The notes beneath the pieces are model-generated. The model made no database searches and was not told where the DNA came from. It worked only from the letters and a program-made list of their open reading frames with translations. A stretch of 64,000 nucleotides of DNA from an uncultured Clostridia bacterium (GTDB lineage Bacteria > Bacillota > Clostridia > Christensenellales > Borkfalkiaceae): the NCBI GenBank assembly GCA_947629485.1, contig CANRDX010000001.1, positions 70,663 to 134,662 of the forward strand, written 5' to 3'. This document shows, piece after piece, positions 41,478-49,622 of the stretch. The position numbers were made by a program, and so were the translations under genes. The stretch's first letter is position 1, and each line of letters opens with the position of its first letter.

Positions 41478-42800
41478 ATGGCAAATGTAGTCCTGAAAAA
41501 TATCGGAAAAGTATACCCCGGCGGCACGCAGGCAGTCTACGATCTCGATCTCGAAATCGGGGACAGGGAGCTGTTGGTCATCACCGGTCCCTCGGGCTGC
41601 GGAAAATCCACCGTTCTGCGCATGATCGCGGGCTTGGAGGATATCACTTCGGGCGAGCTTTTCATCGACGGCAAGCCCATGAACGACGTTCCCCCCAAAG
41701 ACAGGGATCTCTCGATGGTCTTTCAGAATTATGCGCTCTACCCGCACATGACGGTCTATGAAAACATGGCGTTCGGGCTTACGCTTCGGAAGGTCCCCAA
41801 AGAGGTCATCGACGCGCGTGTGAAAGAGGCGGCGGCGATCCTCGGCCTCAGCGAGTTCCTCTCCCGCAAGCCGAAAACGCTCAACGGGGGGCAGCGCCAG
41901 CGCGTCGTGTTGGGGCGTACGATCGTGCGCGAGCCAAAAGTGTTCCTGCTCGACGAGCCTCTTTCTCATCTCGACGCGAAACTGCGCGCCCAGATGCGCG
42001 CGGAGATCTCCAAACTGCACCTTCGTTTGGGGACGACGTTCGTCTATGTCACGCACGATCAAACCGAGGCGCTCACGATGGGCAGCCGCGTCGTCGTCAT
42101 GAAGGACGGGTTCATGCAGCAGGCGGATACGCCGCAGAATCTCTATGATTACCCCGTCAACCTCTTCGTCGCGGGATTTTTCGGCTCGCCGCAGATGAAT
42201 TTCCTCCGCGGCGTGAAGATCTCGGAAGAGAACGGGGCGATATTTGCGCTTCTTCCCGGCGGATACAAGCTCCCGCTGCCCGAAGAGGTCGTCTGTCGCT
42301 TCGGCGATCTTGAAAAATACAGGAATACGGAAACGCCGCTCACGCTCGGCATTCGCCCCGAGGACGTTCGTATCGACGCCGCTTCGGAGAGCGGCGCCGA
42401 GGCGACGGTCGAAGTGACGGAGAGCCTCGGATCGGAAACGCTCGTCCATTTCGATCTCGACGATCGGAAGGAGAAGACGATCGTGGACAGCGGCGCGCAG
42501 ATCGTGGCGCGCATGCCCTCGCACACCGAACTTCAAGTCGGCGATACCGTGCGCCTCGGCTTCGACATGCGCCATATCCATTTCTTCGATGAAGAGACGG
42601 AGCTTGCCGTCCTCGGCCGCGACAGCGGCTACGAGGCGATCCCCGAAAACCGCGAGGCGGCTTACATTCCCCCCACCCCCGCCGAGATGAGAGCGCGCGC
42701 AGAGGCGGCGCGCCCCGCAAAGACGAAACAGGCGAAGAAGGGGGCGCGCCGGAGCGCAGACGAGGAACAGCCGAAAGAGGAAGAGGATGGCTCGCTTTGA
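41478..42800 (+). CDS. ABC transporter ATPase of the UgpC/MsmK multi-sugar type
   Basis: 440 residues. Walker A G-P-S-G-C-G-K-S lies near residue 38, the Q-loop M-V-F-Q-N-Y-A-L-Y-P-H near 80, signature L-N-G-G-Q-R-Q-R near 136 and D-E-P-L-S-H-L-D-A near 158. A TOBE/MalK-type regulatory domain follows (about 240-370). This class energises several CUT1 sugar importers from one shared ATPase, and none of their permeases is nearby, fitting an orphan shared ATPase. Odd: an extra charged tail of about 45 residues rich in A, K and E. The ATG at 41478 follows CGGAGA; an upstream open frame would overlap the promoter. Confidence 0.9.
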   Translation: MANVVLKNIGKVYPGGTQAVYDLDLEIGDRELLVITGPSGCGKSTVLRMIAGLEDITSGELFIDGKPMNDVPPKDRDLSMVFQNYALYPHMTVYENMAFGLTLRKVPKEVIDARVKEAAAILGLSEFLSRKPKTLNGGQRQRVVLGRTIVREPKVFLLDEPLSHLDAKLRAQMRAEISKLHLRLGTTFVYVTHDQTEALTMGSRVVVMKDGFMQQADTPQNLYDYPVNLFVAGFFGSPQMNFLRGVKISEENGAIFALLPGGYKLPLPEEVVCRFGDLEKYRNTETPLTLGIRPEDVRIDAASESGAEATVEVTESLGSETLVHFDLDDRKEKTIVDSGAQIVARMPSHTELQVGDTVRLGFDMRHIHFFDEETELAVLGRDSGYEAIPENREAAYIPPTPAEMRARAEAARPAKTKQAKKGARRSADEEQPKEEEDGSL

Positions 42801-42844
42801 GCGGTCTCCCGCGGCGGAAAATGCCTCCGTTTGCGGAGAAATCG

Positions 42845-42873
42845 TTGACAAAGCGGAAAAAAAGGACTAAACT
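42845..42873 (+). promoter_or_regulatory. Promoter of the metal-exporter gene
   Basis: TTGACA (42845-42850), 17-base spacer, TAAACT (42868-42873). A short hairpin CTCCG-TTTG-CGGAG precedes it at 42826-42839. Confidence 0.7.
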
Positions 42874-42903
42874 GAACGAAGAAAGATAGGGGAGGAGACC
42901 GCT

Positions 42904-43866
42904 ATGTGGGATGTCGTATTAGACGCCGTTCTCGATACGCTCAAACTCTTCCCTTTTTTATTGATCTTATACGTCCTCATCGAGCTGTTGGAGCACAACA
43001 CAAGCGTCGGAAAGCCGCGGAAGGCGCTCGCGGGAAGGGGCGCGCCCGCTCTCGGGAGCGCGCTGGGGCTTGTGCCCATGTGCGGATTTTCCGTCATGGC
43101 GGCGAAGCTCTACGAGCACAGGCACATCACATTGGGAACGCTTGTCGCCGTGTTCACCGCGACGAGCGACGAGGGTCTTTTGGTGCTCCTCCTTTCGAGC
43201 GGAATGGGCTGGGAGCGCGTCTTTTCCGCCCTCGCGCTCATAGGATGTAAATTCGTGCTCGGCGTCCTCGCCGGATACGCGCTCGACGGCTTGTTCCGAA
43301 AACATGCGCTTTCGCCCCTTCCCGAAAGCGGACATGCACACCATGTCCGCGAGGAAGGGCATAGAGAGGAAGGGCATAGCGAGGAGGAGCACGGCGAAGA
43401 GGAGCACGAGCACGGCGCGTGCGGATGCGCCGAACTCTCCCCCTGCGAACATAAAAAGAAGAGCGCGGTCACGCTCTATTTCTTCTCGCCCCTTTTGCAC
43501 GCGCTCGAAGTCGCGGCGTTTGTGCTCGCCGTGAATCTCGCCTTCGGCATGCTCTTCTATTGGTTGGGCGAGGCGCGCGTCATTTCCTTTATGCAGGGCG
43601 GCGGATATTGGCTCCAACCCCTCGTATGCGCCCTCGTCGGCGCGATCCCCAACTGCGCTTCGTCCGTCGTGCTTGCCGAGGTCTACGCCCTCGGCGGCAT
43701 CGGCTTCGGCGGGCTTTTGGGAGGGCTTGTCGTCAACGCGGGGCTGGGCTATCTCATTCTTCTCAAAAAGCGCACATGGAAGGAAGGGCTTGCCCTTCTT
43801 TCGGGCATGATCGTGTTCTCCGTTGCGGTGGGATATGCCGCGAACGGGCTGGCATTATTGATATAG
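42904..43866 (+). CDS. ArsP_2-type putative heavy-metal (manganese) exporter
   Basis: A 320-residue membrane protein with two sets of hydrophobic helices separated by a cytoplasmic loop. The loop (about 135-185) is exceptionally rich in His, Glu and Cys (repeated E-E-G-H and E-E-H-G, then C-G-C and C-E-H), a likely metal sensor or chelator. Typical family phrases are G-L-V-P-M-C-G-F-S and G-A-I-P-N-C-A-S-S-V-V in the two halves, indicating an internal duplication. I place it in the putative 10-TM exporter family ArsP_2; the ion is not determined by sequence. GGGGAGGAG is a strong ribosome site. The AraM-like gene follows after 19 nt. Confidence 0.82.
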   Translation: MWDVVLDAVLDTLKLFPFLLILYVLIELLEHNTSVGKPRKALAGRGAPALGSALGLVPMCGFSVMAAKLYEHRHITLGTLVAVFTATSDEGLLVLLLSSGMGWERVFSALALIGCKFVLGVLAGYALDGLFRKHALSPLPESGHAHHVREEGHREEGHSEEEHGEEEHEHGACGCAELSPCEHKKKSAVTLYFFSPLLHALEVAAFVLAVNLAFGMLFYWLGEARVISFMQGGGYWLQPLVCALVGAIPNCASSVVLAEVYALGGIGFGGLLGGLVVNAGLGYLILLKKRTWKEGLALLSGMIVFSVAVGYAANGLALLI

Positions 43867-43885
43867 AAAAATCAGAGAGGTGCAT

Positions 43886-44953
43886 ATGCGGACTGCCGCA
43901 GATCCCGTACGAAAGACGACTTCGGAGGAAAATTTGTACGGAAGCGTCCGTTTCGCGCAGGCGGCGGAGGAGATCGGCAGGTTTTTCGGTCGGACTGCGG
44001 GCAAGATCGTTGCGGTGATCGACGGCTCCGCGCTCTCCGTGCTTTCCGCGGCGTCCTGTGCGCGCACGGTGTCCGTCGTGTTCGAGGGCGACGCACTCCC
44101 CCTGTTCTCCCTTCCCGAGGCGGGCGGCGTGATCGCCTGCGGGGGTGCGGAAACGCTGAAAGCGGCGCGGTTCTTTGCCGGACTGCATCGGATCCCCTGC
44201 CTCGTCGTGCCCTCGCACGCCTCCCTCGAAGGCGCAATATGCCGCACGGGAGAGGTCGTCACGGACGGCGTCAAAGTGCGGGCGGCGCTCGCGGCGGGAG
44301 ACGTCGTTTGCGACCTCGCGCTTCTGAAAAACAGCCTTGCCGCGGCGTACGGCGGCCTCTTGCTCGCCCGCCTTGCGGCGTTTGAAGCGAAGGCGCTCGC
44401 GCGCTTTTCCCTCGGCGTCTATCCCGAAGTATGCGAAAAAGCGGTGGCGGCGCTCGCCTTTGGGGAGGAGCCTGTCGGCTCCGAGATCGTTCTCGCCTGC
44501 GCCGCGCTGCGCGCCTTCGAGGAGGAGGGCATGCCGCAGGGCGAGGGGAAGACGCTTGCGGCGGCGCTCCCCCGCGGCGGGGAGATCGCCGCCTACCGTG
44601 CGCTGTGCGCCCTCTACGCCGCCTTCTTCGCCTGCGGGAAGCCGCGCCGCTACTTCGTGGCGGACTACAAGAAACGCGCGCAGGAGGCGGGTTCGGACTA
44701 TGCCGACGCGCGCATTCCGGCGCGCGCGGAGTATGCCGCCCGCGCCCTTGCGCTCGAAAAGATGCGCGCGGAGTGCAATTTCGAGCTATGCGCGATCATG
44801 CGCAAAAACGACGCGCACCTGCGCACCTTCCGTGCACTGGGCGGAATTATTCCCGAGATCTCCGTCTTGCGCGAACTGCAAATTCTTCCCGAGCTGTGTC
44901 CGCACGGTCTCTCCGCGCTGATGCGGGATTTCGGGCTTATGGAGCTGACATGA
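43886..44953 (+). CDS. AraM/EgsA-like member of the iron-ADH superfamily lacking metal ligands
   Basis: 355 residues. The N-terminal nucleotide-binding half resembles glycerol-1-phosphate dehydrogenases: V-I-A-C-G-G-A-E-T-L-K in place of the family's G-S-G-T-I-N-D-I-x-K, then I-P-C-L-V-V-P-S-H-A-S. In the C-terminal half the Asp of the G-F-G-D-x-x-x-K motif reads G-G-L-L-L. The two His ligands expected around H-x-x-x-H and H-G-E are not found. It is probably a non-canonical or inactive homologue. The ATG at 43886 follows AGAGAGG; a GTG at 43880 is the alternative. It overlaps the HAD-phosphatase gene by 4 nt, the same pairing as araM and araL of B. subtilis. Confidence 0.7.
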   Translation: MRTAADPVRKTTSEENLYGSVRFAQAAEEIGRFFGRTAGKIVAVIDGSALSVLSAASCARTVSVVFEGDALPLFSLPEAGGVIACGGAETLKAARFFAGLHRIPCLVVPSHASLEGAICRTGEVVTDGVKVRAALAAGDVVCDLALLKNSLAAAYGGLLLARLAAFEAKALARFSLGVYPEVCEKAVAALAFGEEPVGSEIVLACAALRAFEEEGMPQGEGKTLAAALPRGGEIAAYRALCALYAAFFACGKPRRYFVADYKKRAQEAGSDYADARIPARAEYAARALALEKMRAECNFELCAIMRKNDAHLRTFRALGGIIPEISVLRELQILPELCPHGLSALMRDFGLMELT

Positions 44954-45726
44954 CGAAAGAGCAACTGCTGCGCGAGACGGATGTGTTTCTTCTCGATTTA
45001 GACGGGACGGTCTATGTGGACGGCGTGCCCGTCGGCGGCATGCGGCAGACGCTTTCGCGCCTGCGCGCCCTCGGGAAGCGCCTCGTCTTTCTCACGAACA
45101 ATTCCTCCAAAACGGAGGATGACTACCGCGCCAAGCTCCTTTCCATCGGGCTGTATGCGGAGGGCGACGCGGTCTATACTTCGGGAATGGCGACGGCGGA
45201 GTATCTTCGCGCGCACTGCGCGGGAAAACGCGTCTTTCTGCTCGGAACGGAGAAACTCAAAGCGAAGTTTTGTGCGGCGGGGATCGTTCTCGACGACGTT
45301 TCGCCCGACATTCTCGTGCTCGCCTACGACGTGGAGCTTACATTTGAGAAGATCAGGCGGTTCGACCGTTTTTTGAGGGCGGGGCTGCCCTTTCTCGCAA
45401 CGCACGCCGACGCGGTGTGCCCGACGGCAGACGGTTCGATGCCCGACGTCGGCTCCTTTCTCGACCTCTTTGAGCGCTCCTCGGGGCGCAAGCCGGACGT
45501 CGTCATCGGCAAGCCGAACGTCTATATGGGGGACGCTCTGCGCAAATTTGCGCCCCATGCGCATATGTGCATGGTAGGCGACCGCCTGTATACGGATATC
45601 CGTTTCGCGCGCAACTGCAACATGAGGAGCATTCTCGTGCTCTCGGGCGAGACGAAGCGGGAGGACGTCGCGCGCGCCTCCGATCAGCCCGATCTCATCC
45701 TCTCCGATCTCAACGAGATCTTCTGA
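44950..45726 (+). CDS. HAD-IIA (NagD/AraL-type) sugar-phosphate phosphatase
   Basis: 258 residues. HAD motif I is D-L-D-G-T-V-Y at about 15-21 and motif II is F-L-T-N-N-S-S-K near 48. The C2 cap lies between II and III. Motif III has I-G-K-P-N and motif IV M-V-G-D-R-L-Y-T-D-I near 212. This class dephosphorylates small sugar or polyol phosphates. It is coupled by ATGA to the AraM-like gene, so glycerol phosphate or a related compound is a plausible substrate by analogy with AraL. Frames further upstream overlap the previous gene and lack a ribosome site. Confidence 0.9.
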   Translation: MTKEQLLRETDVFLLDLDGTVYVDGVPVGGMRQTLSRLRALGKRLVFLTNNSSKTEDDYRAKLLSIGLYAEGDAVYTSGMATAEYLRAHCAGKRVFLLGTEKLKAKFCAAGIVLDDVSPDILVLAYDVELTFEKIRRFDRFLRAGLPFLATHADAVCPTADGSMPDVGSFLDLFERSSGRKPDVVIGKPNVYMGDALRKFAPHAHMCMVGDRLYTDIRFARNCNMRSILVLSGETKREDVARASDQPDLILSDLNEIF

Positions 45727-45809
45727 ATTTTTCAAAAATTGTTTGAAGCCGCTCTTCGGGGCGGTATATATAAAATAGGACCGCGCCTCGGTGCGCGGCG
45801 GAGGTATCT

Positions 45810-46115
45810 ATGCAGGAACTCACAATCCTCTCCCGTTCCCCCGTGCTCGGATTCGGGCTTTCGGGCGAGATCGATTCGCAGAATGCGGAAGAATTCTTCG
45901 GGGAAGTCATGAAGGAATATGCGCTCGCGCCCGCCGATATCGAATTCGACTGCGCCAAACTTGCCTTTATCGACTCGACGACGCTCGGGACCTTCGTCAA
46001 GATCTTAAAGCGCGCCAAAACGGACGGGCATACCGTGTCGCTCAAACGGCTGCAACCCCGCTTGAAAAAGCTGTTCGTCATCTGTGCGCTGGATACCATT
46101 ATGGAGATATCGTGA
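45810..46115 (+). CDS. STAS-domain anti-anti-sigma factor (SpoIIAA/RsbV type)
   Basis: 101 residues, a single STAS domain. The phosphorylatable serine is S56 in F-I-D-S-T-T-L-G. The unphosphorylated form binds the anti-sigma kinase and frees the sigma factor. GGCGGAGG gives a strong ribosome site. It begins a tight four-gene operon (overlaps of 1 nt) with two RsbW-like proteins and a sigma factor. Confidence 0.9.
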   Translation: MQELTILSRSPVLGFGLSGEIDSQNAEEFFGEVMKEYALAPADIEFDCAKLAFIDSTTLGTFVKILKRAKTDGHTVSLKRLQPRLKKLFVICALDTIMEIS

Positions 46116-46474
46116 TGAAAGAGATTACGATGCGCATTCCGCTCAAAAGCGAGATCATGACGACGGTGCGCCTCACGACGGGGGGCGTGTGCTCGCTCGC
46201 GGGGTTGGATATCGACCGCAGCGAAGACTGCAAGGTGTGCGTTACGGAGAGCCTTCTTCTCCTGCTCCACGCGGGATACCGCGAGGCGACGATCGAATTT
46301 GCCGCAGAGGACGGGTTGAAGATCTCCATTGCGGCGGCGGGCGAGAGAGCCGAGGCGGAGCTTGCCCCCGAGGACGAAATTTCCGCGGCGCTTCTCGGCG
46401 CGCTTGCGGCAGACGTGTGCACAGAAAAACGCGGCGGCACGGTGTGCGCCGTCTCTTTCCGCTTCGATTCGTAA
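46115..46474 (+). CDS. Degenerate RsbW/SpoIIAB-like protein without ATP-binding boxes
   Basis: 119 residues. The N-terminal half follows the anti-sigma kinase pattern (I-P-L-K-S-E then V-R-L-T-T-G-G-V, and D-C-K-V-C-V-T-E-S). The asparagine of the N-box is missing: after E the sequence is S-L-L-L-L-L-H. The D-x-G-x-G and G-x-G-L boxes are not found, and the protein ends with V-C-A-V-S-F-R-F as RsbW proteins do. It occupies the position of spoIIAB between the STAS gene and the sigma gene. It may be a scaffold or sigma-binding protein that no longer phosphorylates. Confidence 0.7.
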   Translation: MKEITMRIPLKSEIMTTVRLTTGGVCSLAGLDIDRSEDCKVCVTESLLLLLHAGYREATIEFAAEDGLKISIAAAGERAEAELAPEDEISAALLGALAADVCTEKRGGTVCAVSFRFDS

Positions 46475-47199
46475 TGGAAGAAAGGGAACTTTTTGAAAAA
46501 TACAGGGAAACGGGCGATCCTGCGCTGCGCAACGAGATCGCCGAGAAGTACCTCTATATTGCGGCGGTGATCGCCAAAAAATTCGTGGGGCGCGGCGTGG
46601 AGTACGACGATCTGTATCAAGTCGCGTCGCTTGCGCTCGTCAAGGGCGTGGAGCGTTTTGATCCCTCCAAAGGCATCAAATTCTCCACCTATATCACCCC
46701 GACGATCACGGGCGAGATCAAGAACCACTTCCGCGACCGTTCCCGCCTCGTGCATCTTCCGCGCAAGGTCGCGGAACTGCGCACCGCGATCAGGAAGGAG
46801 ACGGAGCGTTTTTCCGCCGAAATGGGAAGGACGCCGACGGCGCGCGATCTTGCCCTTCGCTTGGGCGTTTCCGAAGAAGAGATCGTGCGAAGCGCGGAGG
46901 CGGGGAGCACCGTCTCGCTCGATCGTCCCGCGCGTGAGGAGGACGGCGGAAGTTTTCACGAGCTGGTGGCTTCGGAAGAGGAGAGCGAGTTCGAGCGCTT
47001 TGAAAACCGCGAGGAACTCCTTTCCGCGCTCGAAGGGCTGAACGATTCGGAGCGCATGCTCGTCCGCCTGCGCTACGGGCAGGAACTCTCGCAGACGGAG
47101 ACGGCGCGGCGCATGAACGTCTCGCAGATGTATATCTCCCGCCTCGAACGCAAGGTCCTCGCAAAACTCAAAGATACGCTGAAAAAGGGAATGGCGTGA
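46474..47199 (+). CDS. Sigma factor of the SigB/SigF/SigG family
   Basis: 241 residues. Region 2 reads D-D-L-Y-Q-V-A-S-L-A-L-V-K-G-V-E-R-F-D-P and F-S-T-Y-I-T-P-T-I-T-G-E-I; region 3 has R-L-V-H-L-P-R-K-V. Region 4 holds a helix-turn-helix (L-S-Q-T-E-T-A-R-R-M-N-V-S-Q-M-Y-I-S-R). The family includes forespore factors and the general stress factor. Gene order resembles spoIIAA-spoIIAB-sigF, so a forespore factor is plausible, but the altered kinase context leaves sigma-B-like control open. The start overlaps the previous stop (TAATG). Confidence 0.88.
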   Translation: MEERELFEKYRETGDPALRNEIAEKYLYIAAVIAKKFVGRGVEYDDLYQVASLALVKGVERFDPSKGIKFSTYITPTITGEIKNHFRDRSRLVHLPRKVAELRTAIRKETERFSAEMGRTPTARDLALRLGVSEEEIVRSAEAGSTVSLDRPAREEDGGSFHELVASEEESEFERFENREELLSALEGLNDSERMLVRLRYGQELSQTETARRMNVSQMYISRLERKVLAKLKDTLKKGMA

Positions 47200-47549
47200 T
47201 GTTGATCGAAGACGGCAACGCGCTCAAAAGGGCGCTTCATGAGATGTGCGAACGCTTGCGGGCGGATATGGTCCCCGAGGCGGCCGTGTTCGACTGCAAG
47301 GTCGTCGCGCACGAACTGATCGAGAACGCGCTACAATACGGCGGCGGGAAGGCGTACTTCTCCTACGAAAGAGCGGGGCGCGAACTTCGCGTCACCGTGC
47401 GCAGCGAGATATCCTTCCGCCCGCCCGATGTCATCGTTCGCGCCGACGTCGAAGCCGAACGTGGAAGGGGGCTGTATCTGGTGGACGCGCTCTCCGCAAG
47501 CCGCAAGTTTTCCGAAAAGGAAGGGATCTGCGCGATCATCGAGATCTGA
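47199..47549 (+). CDS. RsbW-like anti-sigma ATPase with intact N-box
   Basis: 116 residues. The N-box H-E-L-I-E-N-A-L-Q-Y-G (N43) and the G2 box G-R-G-L-Y-L-V-D are readable, as in GHKL anti-sigma kinases. The G1 D-x-G-x-G is replaced by S-E-I-S-F-R-P-P-D. It is short for SpoIIAB (about 145 residues). The GTG at 47196 or the ATG at 47199 overlaps the sigma stop. Lying downstream of the sigma gene instead of upstream is unusual for this family. It ends at a strong bidirectional terminator. Confidence 0.8.
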   Translation: MLIEDGNALKRALHEMCERLRADMVPEAAVFDCKVVAHELIENALQYGGGKAYFSYERAGRELRVTVRSEISFRPPDVIVRADVEAERGRGLYLVDALSASRKFSEKEGICAIIEI

Positions 47550-47559
47550 ATCCCACAAA

Positions 47560-47590
47560 AAAAGCCGCTCCGTGGGGAGCGGCTTTTCTT
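47560..47590. terminator. Bidirectional terminator between convergent transcripts
   Basis: AAAAGCCGCTCC (47560-47571) pairs with GGAGCGGCTTTT (47576-47587), then CTT; A7 precedes it, so it works on both strands. Confidence 0.9.
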
Positions 47591-47598
47591 TACGCTTT

Positions 47599-49368
47599 TC
47601 AGTGGTTGATATGGTCGTAGATCTTGCCGAGCAATTCGGAGGAGATATACGGACGGACCTTGCCGAGGGCGACGAAGAAGATCTTGAAGAATTCCTTGTT
47701 GTCGCCGCCAACGTTGTAGACGGGAAGCCCGAGATCGCCCTTCGTCTGGCCGATGAACAGATTGCCGAACTCATCCTTCTCACTGTTGGTGAGGGAGTTG
47801 AAGAAGGGATCGTATACATAGTTGCTCTGTACGGGCGCGGGCGCAGCCGTAGGTGCGGGTGCAGGCGCGGGAGCGGGAGCAGGCGCTGCCGTAGGTGCGG
47901 GTGCGGGCGTTTCCTCTTCGCCTCTTGCAAGCGAAGCCATTCTGCGCTCGAATTCGCTCATGGGCGTCTCTTCGTAAGGCGTCACTTCCGCGGGAGCGGA
48001 GGCGGGTTTCACGGGCTGAGGCGCGGGTGCGGGTGCGGGCGTTGCCGCAGGAGCGGGCGCGGGCTGAGGCACGGGTACCGCAACGGGCTGAGGCACGGGA
48101 ATGGGCTGATAGTAAGGCATAGAGGGCATGGGCATGGGCATGGGATAGTACATGGGCTGCGGCGCTACGGGCGCGGGCGCAGGAGCGGGCTGAGACGCAA
48201 GCTGAGGCGCGGGAGCGGGCTGCTGATAGATCACCGTTGCGGGAGCGGGTGCAGGTGCAGCCGCAACTGCGGGAGCCGCAGGCGAATTGATGTTGGTGAT
48301 GTAGGTGGGAGCGAACTGGTTCTTCTGGTTGTAGATGCCGTCGTCCTCGTCCTCGCCGCCGTTCTCGCCGTAAAGCTTTTCATACAGCTCGGCGCGCTTT
48401 CTGCGGGTGTTGAGGATCGCAAGAACAAGGAACACAACGAATGCGATGAGCAACGTCGCAAGGAGAATGATATTCGCAATGAGTTCGTCGGTCGAAGGAT
48501 TGAACGCAAGGGCGAAGTCTTCGAGGGCGACGATGAGCGCGATGAAGTAGCCGAGCGTAAGAAGGAACAGCACGCAGTAACGGATCGCGTCGAACACATA
48601 GGCGCGCCCCGTCGTAAGGCGGCAAATGGAGATCGCTACGTTGATGAGAAGCAGATACGTAAGGATGAATCCGATCGCAAGGAATGCGTCTGCGGAGAAC
48701 ACATCGGTGATGCCTGCGAGTGCGGACATGCCAACGCTGTTCAAGGTGAGCGCCGCGGGATAGGAGAGCGCGAAAAAGGCGCCGATCGAAAGGATCATGC
48801 CGATGAAGTTCGCAACGCCCGTGCCCTTCGAGACCGCAAATCCGTGGACGATGAGAATGATGATCGAGACCGCGGAGATGATCGTGAGGGGCAGATCGAA
48901 CATTTCGATGGCGAACGAACCGGTCACCGTCGAGCCGATGAAGTTTGCGATCAATGCAAGGAAGGTGTACGCAATGGCGACGAGAACGCCCGAGACGAGC
49001 GCGCTTTTCTTTGCGGCCTTCTTGGAGCACATCGCCGTAATGAGGCAGATCAGGGAAACGACGACGGAGATGACAACAAGGAACACGAGCACGAGTTCGA
49101 GATATTGCCATAACACAAGGCCTGCCGATCCGCCGTTGAACAGGTTCTCAAAGACGACCCAGATATAGGCGAACAGCGAACCCTGGAAATCCGCGGGAAC
49201 AGTTGTGCTGGTGACGACCGCGTACAACTTACCGACGAAGTAGCCGGAAACCGATTGAAGAAGCCCGAGGAACAAGCCGCCGGCCGCGAGCAAAAAGAAG
49301 ATGACGCTCAGCGTGCGGTATGCGCTTGCATGGGTGCGAACTTCGCCGTTTTCCAATTCATTTTTCAT
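47599..49368 (-). CDS. Multi-pass membrane protein with long Pro/Ala linker and conserved C-terminal domain, unknown function
   Basis: 589 residues. About eight hydrophobic helices fill residues 15-325. A low-complexity linker rich in P, A, V and Q follows (about 350-520), including a run of P-M-P-M repeats and A-P-A-P repeats. The last 70 residues form a folded domain with F-F-N-S-L-T, E-K-D-E-F-G-N-L-F-I, G-D-N-K-E-F-F and K-I-Y-D-H-I. The tail seems conserved in clostridial proteins but I cannot name it. The C-terminus is probably cytoplasmic, tethered by the flexible linker. AGGAGG precedes the ATG, with a hairpin GCTTTCG-TAG-CGAAAGC (49381-49397) just before it, and the promoter is perfect. 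Confidence 0.8.
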   Translation of the reverse strand: MKNELENGEVRTHASAYRTLSVIFFLLAAGGLFLGLLQSVSGYFVGKLYAVVTSTTVPADFQGSLFAYIWVVFENLFNGGSAGLVLWQYLELVLVFLVVISVVVSLICLITAMCSKKAAKKSALVSGVLVAIAYTFLALIANFIGSTVTGSFAIEMFDLPLTIISAVSIIILIVHGFAVSKGTGVANFIGMILSIGAFFALSYPAALTLNSVGMSALAGITDVFSADAFLAIGFILTYLLLINVAISICRLTTGRAYVFDAIRYCVLFLLTLGYFIALIVALEDFALAFNPSTDELIANIILLATLLIAFVVFLVLAILNTRRKRAELYEKLYGENGGEDEDDGIYNQKNQFAPTYITNINSPAAPAVAAAPAPAPATVIYQQPAPAPQLASQPAPAPAPVAPQPMYYPMPMPMPSMPYYQPIPVPQPVAVPVPQPAPAPAATPAPAPAPQPVKPASAPAEVTPYEETPMSEFERRMASLARGEEETPAPAPTAAPAPAPAPAPAPTAAPAPVQSNYVYDPFFNSLTNSEKDEFGNLFIGQTKGDLGLPVYNVGGDNKEFFKIFFVALGKVRPYISSELLGKIYDHINH

Positions 49369-49412
49369 ATCAAACCTCCTGCTTTCGTAGCGAAAGCTAC
49401 CTTATCGCTCCT

Positions 49413-49441
49413 ATTATATCATGGCTTTGTGAAAGTGTCAA
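49413..49441 (-). promoter_or_regulatory. Perfect sigma-A promoter of the membrane-protein gene
   Basis: On the minus strand TTGACA (complement of 49436-49441), 17-base spacer, TATAAT (complement of 49413-49418) with extended -10 TG. Confidence 0.88.
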
Positions 49442-49555
49442 CATCAAAAATAAAAAAAAGACGCTTTATTTGAAATTTGTGCAAAATATTTTTGTATTTC
49501 AGGCACACGCCCGCTTCCCTTTTTTGGCAAATTCGGGCAATTTGGGAAACAATGC

Positions 49556-49584
49556 TTGCAAATCCCGCCTCGGCATGGTATAAT
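49556..49584 (+). promoter_or_regulatory. Promoter of the PucR-type regulator gene
   Basis: TTGCAA (49556-49561), 17-base spacer, TATAAT (49579-49584) with extended -10 TG at 49576-49577. Confidence 0.82.
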
Positions 49585-49593
49585 GCGGGCAGA

Positions 49594-49612
49594 AACGCCG
49601 AGGGCGTTTTTT
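49594..49612 (+). terminator. Short attenuator-like hairpin in the leader
   Basis: AACGCC (49594-49599), loop GAG, GGCGTT (49603-49608), continuing into T's to 49612. It lies immediately after the predicted start near 49591 and directly before the GAGGTG ribosome site. Confidence 0.5.
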
Positions 49613-49622
49613 CGAGGTGAAC

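Noticed and set aside
47428-49113. Plus-strand frame of 561 codons rich in G, R and D
   Set aside because: Antisense to the Pro/Ala-repeat coding region of the minus-strand membrane protein; no ribosome site.
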